Shown piece by piece: positions 60,694-64,000 of a stretch of DNA of 64,000 bases (within the stretch, counting starts at the first letter, position 1; each line of letters begins with the position of its first letter). Under the pieces are notes generated by a model, which worked only from the letters and a program-made list of their open reading frames with translations, ran no database searches and was not told where the DNA came from. A program made the translations under genes and the position numbers. This DNA is from Protea cynaroides (Eukaryota; Streptophyta; Magnoliopsida; Proteales; Proteaceae): positions 87,063,902-87,127,901 of the forward strand of contig CM053274.1 in the NCBI GenBank assembly GCA_028583415.1, read 5' to 3'.

Positions 60694-61700
60694 TGTAAGA
60701 GCCGTATCGAACTAACCGGTCTTACCACCTTGTACCAGGTTTACCTATCAAGGTCGAGCCAAATGGACCAAGTGCGTGAAGGAAATAGAAACCAGGTTTT
60801 AAATTGACCCAAAAACAGTAAAATAGAGGGCAGGGTCGCACACCCAGATAGACAGGGTCGACCCCCCCTCACTAAGAAGTCAGACCCCTGACATTTTAAC
60901 TGGGGGTCGGACAACTTAGAAACTGAGGGTCGATGGGATCTCCGACCCCCTCATCGACCCCCTCTTTGCCGACAGAAATCGCAAATAGGAAACTTTCTAA
61001 ATTTCAATGGGATTCCTTCCTAATCTCAATGGGACTTATTTTGGGAGATTCTACTCTATAAATAGGACGTCCCTAAGCCTCTTTCACTCATTTTGAAACC
61101 CTAATTGAAAGTGAGAGAAAGAGAAGAGAAGGAGAAGAGAAGGAAAGTTGGATAAGAAGACTAAAGTGAAGAATTCAGAGAATCCTTTGGATCTCAGCAA
61201 AACCTAAGGTATGGGCAGGTTTTCATTGATGATCTAAGACCTTAGAATAGTTCATGAAGAGGGTATGGTCTAGGAGAAACCCAAATCATCCATCCATGGG
61301 AGGATTTCAATGAAATTCATGGAGGAATCATGGTAGGCAAAGTAAAGAAGAAACCTAGAGTTTTAAGCCATAGAACAAGCATAGAATGGATTGTGGAAGT
61401 AAGCCATAGGACCCAAACATGAAAGAATGGACTGTAGAAGGAAATGTAATTTGATATTTTATTTACTTATTTCTCGGTTAATACAACATAATTTGATATT
61501 TTATTTATGATTATCGCAGTTAGATTCCTTAGTTCATTTAATATTAAGACTTCCGCTATTGTGTATTTATTCTGATTATGGTTGTGGATGTATATGGTTT
61601 ATTTTAACAAGGACACTGCCTATTAGAGATCCTGGTTGAACCGTTGGTTTATTAGCGGTTCATCACACCATTCTGAATAGTGCAGAATTAGGGTGTGACA
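60694..61700 (+). repeat. 3' LTR of the chromovirus, internally deleted
   Basis: 1007 bp. Collinear with the 5' LTR to ACTGTAGAAGGAAAT (61445), then jumps to text matching 52520 onward. The missing 1337 bp of the 5' LTR (51183-52519) are bounded by the 8-mer AAGGAAAT at both ends. An intact TATAAATAGG box is at 61057-61066. Ends GGGTGTGACA. Confidence 0.92.
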
Positions 61701-61705
61701 TTATA

Positions 61706-62256
61706 TCCCCTCGAAGTTTATTTGTCTTGTGAAGAGGAAAAAACTTTTTAAGGAATAACACAGTAAATTTATCCCATGATGTAATGGAATTTATGGAAAG
61801 ACCATAAAGCCATTTTTTAGCTCCATCCTTAAGTGAAAAAGTGATGCACCTCAATTTGACAGTATCATCACTGAGCTGTTGCATTTTAATGAGGGCACAC
61901 ACCTCCTCATACTCATGGAGGAACAAGTATGCATCCTCTGAAGATAACCCATGAAAATGAGGAAACATGGTAATGAATTGAGTTTTCAATTCATAGTTGT
62001 TGCCTGTGACAGCTGGCAATTGAATACATGAAGGTTGTGCTGCCCTAGCAAAGTAGAACCTATCTTTAAGTGTCATCTTTGGTTCAGCCATTGTAAATGA
62101 TGGGACTCTTACTAGACGATTGCTAGAATCACGAGTCCATACACTCATGCACAAAACTATTTCAAATGATAAAATTCTCTTTCTTTTTCCTCTAAATTCG
62201 ATGCGAAAAGCTGGATTTTTTCGAATCGGGGTCAATGCAAACCTCCTGACGATCAA
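61706..62256 (-). pseudogene. Athila-like gag N-terminal half
   Basis: Open from 62256; the likely gag start is the ATG at 62091 (MAEPKMTLKDRF). Typical Athila gag blocks follow: MFPHFHGLSSEDAYLFLHEY, EEVCALIKMQQLSDDTVKLR, SLKDGAKKWLYGLSINSITS and FFPLHKTNKLRGD. The frame is uninterrupted up to the insertion point. Downstream of the chromovirus, gag resumes in register at 50424. Confidence 0.88.
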
Positions 62257-62603
62257 TGGCTTAGAGACCGATCATATCCGCAATTACCTTGAGAAACAAC
62301 GCGGTTACCGCCGAAGCTATTCGTCATTATTCCTCTTGATAATTTGATAGCCAGCATCCCCTTAACACCATATCATGGTCAGGATTGGACCGTCGATTGT
62401 ACTATTCCAACCTAACGGATCGAAGGTGCAAAGAAAGGTATAAAAACCAATGTAAACTTTTTGCATTTTTCTTTTCCCTTTTGTTTTTTTTTTGTTTTTT
62501 TTTTGTTTTTTTTTTAAATCACTTTGAACTCAATGAATTTTTTTTTTTGCATTTTTTTAAAATCACTTTGAACTATTTAAAATAGGAAAAATAACGGCTT
62601 GCT

Positions 62604-62621
62604 TCCCCGGCAACAACGCCA
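62604..62621 (-). promoter_or_regulatory. Primer-binding site of the Athila-like element
   Basis: TGGCGTTGTTGCCGGGGA on the minus strand, six bases after the LTR, one to two changes from the usual Athila/Tat site TGGCGCCGTTGCCGGGGA. Confidence 0.85.
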
Positions 62622-62627
62622 AAAATT

Positions 62628-63812
62628 TGATGTGGATTAAATATGTATGTAACCGCAAGTGCACGGTATCGTGCAGTAACGGATCGATCTTAGGGAGGAA
62701 TCACTATTATCCTAACTCAAATAAGGCAAAGTGTACCAAAGGGATTTGATTGAATTAACACCCTAATCACTTCAAATAAAAATTAATCAAGCAATAAAAA
62801 CAATAATAACCATTCATAACGGTATGAAAATTTACGAAACCACTAACCATAAAGTAACACAGATCTATTGCAAGAAATGAATAAAATTAAAAGTAAGAGA
62901 ATGTAAGAAAAACTTATCTCGATAAAAGATTTCTCTGTCGTTGCTCGTCGTCTTATTGTCACTCCAAGGCGATGTGCAAACGATTACAAAGGGAGCCTTC
63001 TCCCCTAAATTAAATTAGTAATGGGGTACAACCTATATTTATCTACCCTACTACATAGTTCTAAATCTGAAATTAAAACTTAAAAAAGAATAAATAAATA
63101 AAAATAAACTTAAGCAAAAAGAACACAACTTGAAAAGAAAAAAAACTAAGAATCTCAACTCTCTCATAAATTCTCAAAACTAAGAAAAAACTCATAATAG
63201 AATTCTTGGATGGTTTTTCTATTACTGAGCATCACATATATATACAAGTGAGTAAAGATCACAATCAATCTTTACAATTGAATTACAAGAGATTTTGTGG
63301 AGATAATTTTGGTAACCAAATTCTAATCTTGTAGGTTCATTGTATATGGACTATTCTTGAGTAGAAAAAATCTTGCACCAACTCATCATATCTTTAGCAT
63401 CATTATCTCTTCTTAAAAACTTCCATAATCTATTGGAGCTTTCCATTCTTCCATGTCATACCAATCTTATAAATTTGATTCCAAATAAGTAAGGAATATT
63501 TTCTCAAGAGAATAGAATCTTTCACATGAGATTGCGCTACTCTTTGACTTGGTCCAAGGCTGATCTTATACACAAAATTCGTGGCTCTCCTCATAAAATT
63601 CATCTTATGCCCGGCTGCTGAGTTGACTGGGTGAGTTAACTGGACAGGATCACCAAAAATTCATAAATTGATCTTTTCAAGCTCAAATTTCTCCATTCTT
63701 TCACCTACACCCAACAAACATAAAATCAACATTAAATACCTGAGAAACATCATAAATAGAATAAGAGATGTATATTTTATGCCCTAAATTCACACATAAA
63801 ATGTGTTCATCA
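62628..63812 (-). repeat. 5' LTR of the Athila-like element
   Basis: The 3' end is fixed by the primer site (…CCACATCA at 62628). The 5' end is placed at TGATGAACAC (63812) because it mirrors the CATCA terminus and composition changes there; an alternative start TGATGTTTCTC is at 63752. About 1185 bp. Confidence 0.6.
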
Positions 63813-64000
63813 ATAGTCGCAGATGGTGTCGAAGGTCGGCACAGGTGGTAAGTGGGGTTTCAGGTATGAGTTTTGGTAGATGAGGTGGGGTTATCGCATG
63901 TGAGTGGTGAGGTGATAAAGTGTTCTCGATGATGGCCGTCATAAGGTGTCGCGAGGATCGTCGGGTTGCTAATGATGATTGAGGATTGTTTGGGTGGATG
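63813..64000. other. Flanking DNA at the right edge
   Basis: GT-rich sequence, no feature recognised; too short to assign. Confidence 0.4.

Larger units (their letters stand above)
50425..61700 (+). mobile_element. Tekay/Del-type Ty3/gypsy chromovirus, degenerate
   Basis: An 11,276-bp insertion with a perfect 5-bp duplication TTATA (50420-50424, 61701-61705). 5' LTR 50425-52773, iMet primer site, antisense frame, gag, pol in the order protease-RT-RNase H-integrase-chromodomain, purine tract, 3' LTR 60694-61700. The chromodomain-like C-terminus and integrase wording place it in the Tekay/Del chromovirus lineage. Nested within gag of an Athila-like element. Confidence 0.95.
61701..63812 (-). 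mobile_element. Athila-like element, 5' part (LTR to gag)
   Basis: Minus-strand piece of the host element: LTR 62628-63812, primer site, leader and gag N-terminal half, cut at the TTATA target site (61701-61705). It continues at 50424 on the other side of the chromovirus in the same frame. Confidence 0.85.

Noticed and set aside
1..64000. CRISPR arrays, prokaryotic operons, phage or toxin systems
   Set aside because: Introns, a nuclear tRNA without encoded CCA, LTR elements and AT-rich intergenic DNA make this a plant nuclear segment; no spaced direct-repeat arrays were seen.

Overview
This window is nuclear DNA from a flowering plant. The evidence is intron-containing genes of plant-specific families (a SYP2-type syntaxin and a plant gamma-glutamyl peptidase), plant Ty1/copia and Ty3/gypsy retrotransposons with plant tRNA-iMet-type or Athila-type primer sites, a nuclear tRNA-Lys and AT-rich intergenic DNA. 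The species cannot be fixed from the sequence.

Layout. Positions 271-5634 (minus) hold six exons of a vacuolar/prevacuolar Qa-SNARE (SYP21/22 type); its last exon, which encodes the membrane anchor, lies off the left edge. Positions 37517-39162 (plus) hold a complete four-exon class-I glutamine-amidotransferase-like gamma-glutamyl peptidase. A tRNA-Lys(CUU) gene lies at 19646-19718 (minus), with a tRNA-derived SINE about 470 bp away at 19010-19176. These are the only genes that look alive. Almost everything else is mobile DNA or its debris.

The central third is dominated by Mutator-like elements without transposase. They are recognised by terminal inverted repeats and target-site duplications of about 9 bp. 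Several carry pieces of host genes (Pack-MULE structure): an F-box start (8055-9805), a LEA2/NHL-like 3' end (16119-18152), a PPR fragment (25937-32612) and the first exon of a class-B heat-shock factor (39655-40805). Two more (24168-25469, 42013-43363) carry sequence I do not recognise. A foldback MITE family with 9-bp duplications is present twice (6116-6329, 23323-23553). One of these copies sits inside a hAT-like element with a perfect 8-bp duplication (22632-23570). A second hAT-like element is at 45084-45782. A Tork/Tnt1-type copia element (26916-32404, minus) is inserted in the right terminal repeat of the PPR-carrying element.

The right quarter (about 45.8-63.8 kb) is a nest. An Athila-like Ty3/gypsy element on the minus strand (long terminal repeat 62628-63812, gag, start of protease) is split by a Tekay/Del-type chromovirus on the plus strand (50425-61700, TTATA duplication) inserted inside its gag. 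It is cut again at 48811/48812 by a second Tekay-like copy on the minus strand. The chromovirus has one full-length LTR and one LTR shortened by about 1.3 kb between 8-bp microhomologies. Between its primer site and gag it carries a long antisense reading frame related to the putative plant transposon protein family. A related solo LTR is at 13864-15205. All retroelement coding regions contain stops or frameshifts, so none looks autonomous.
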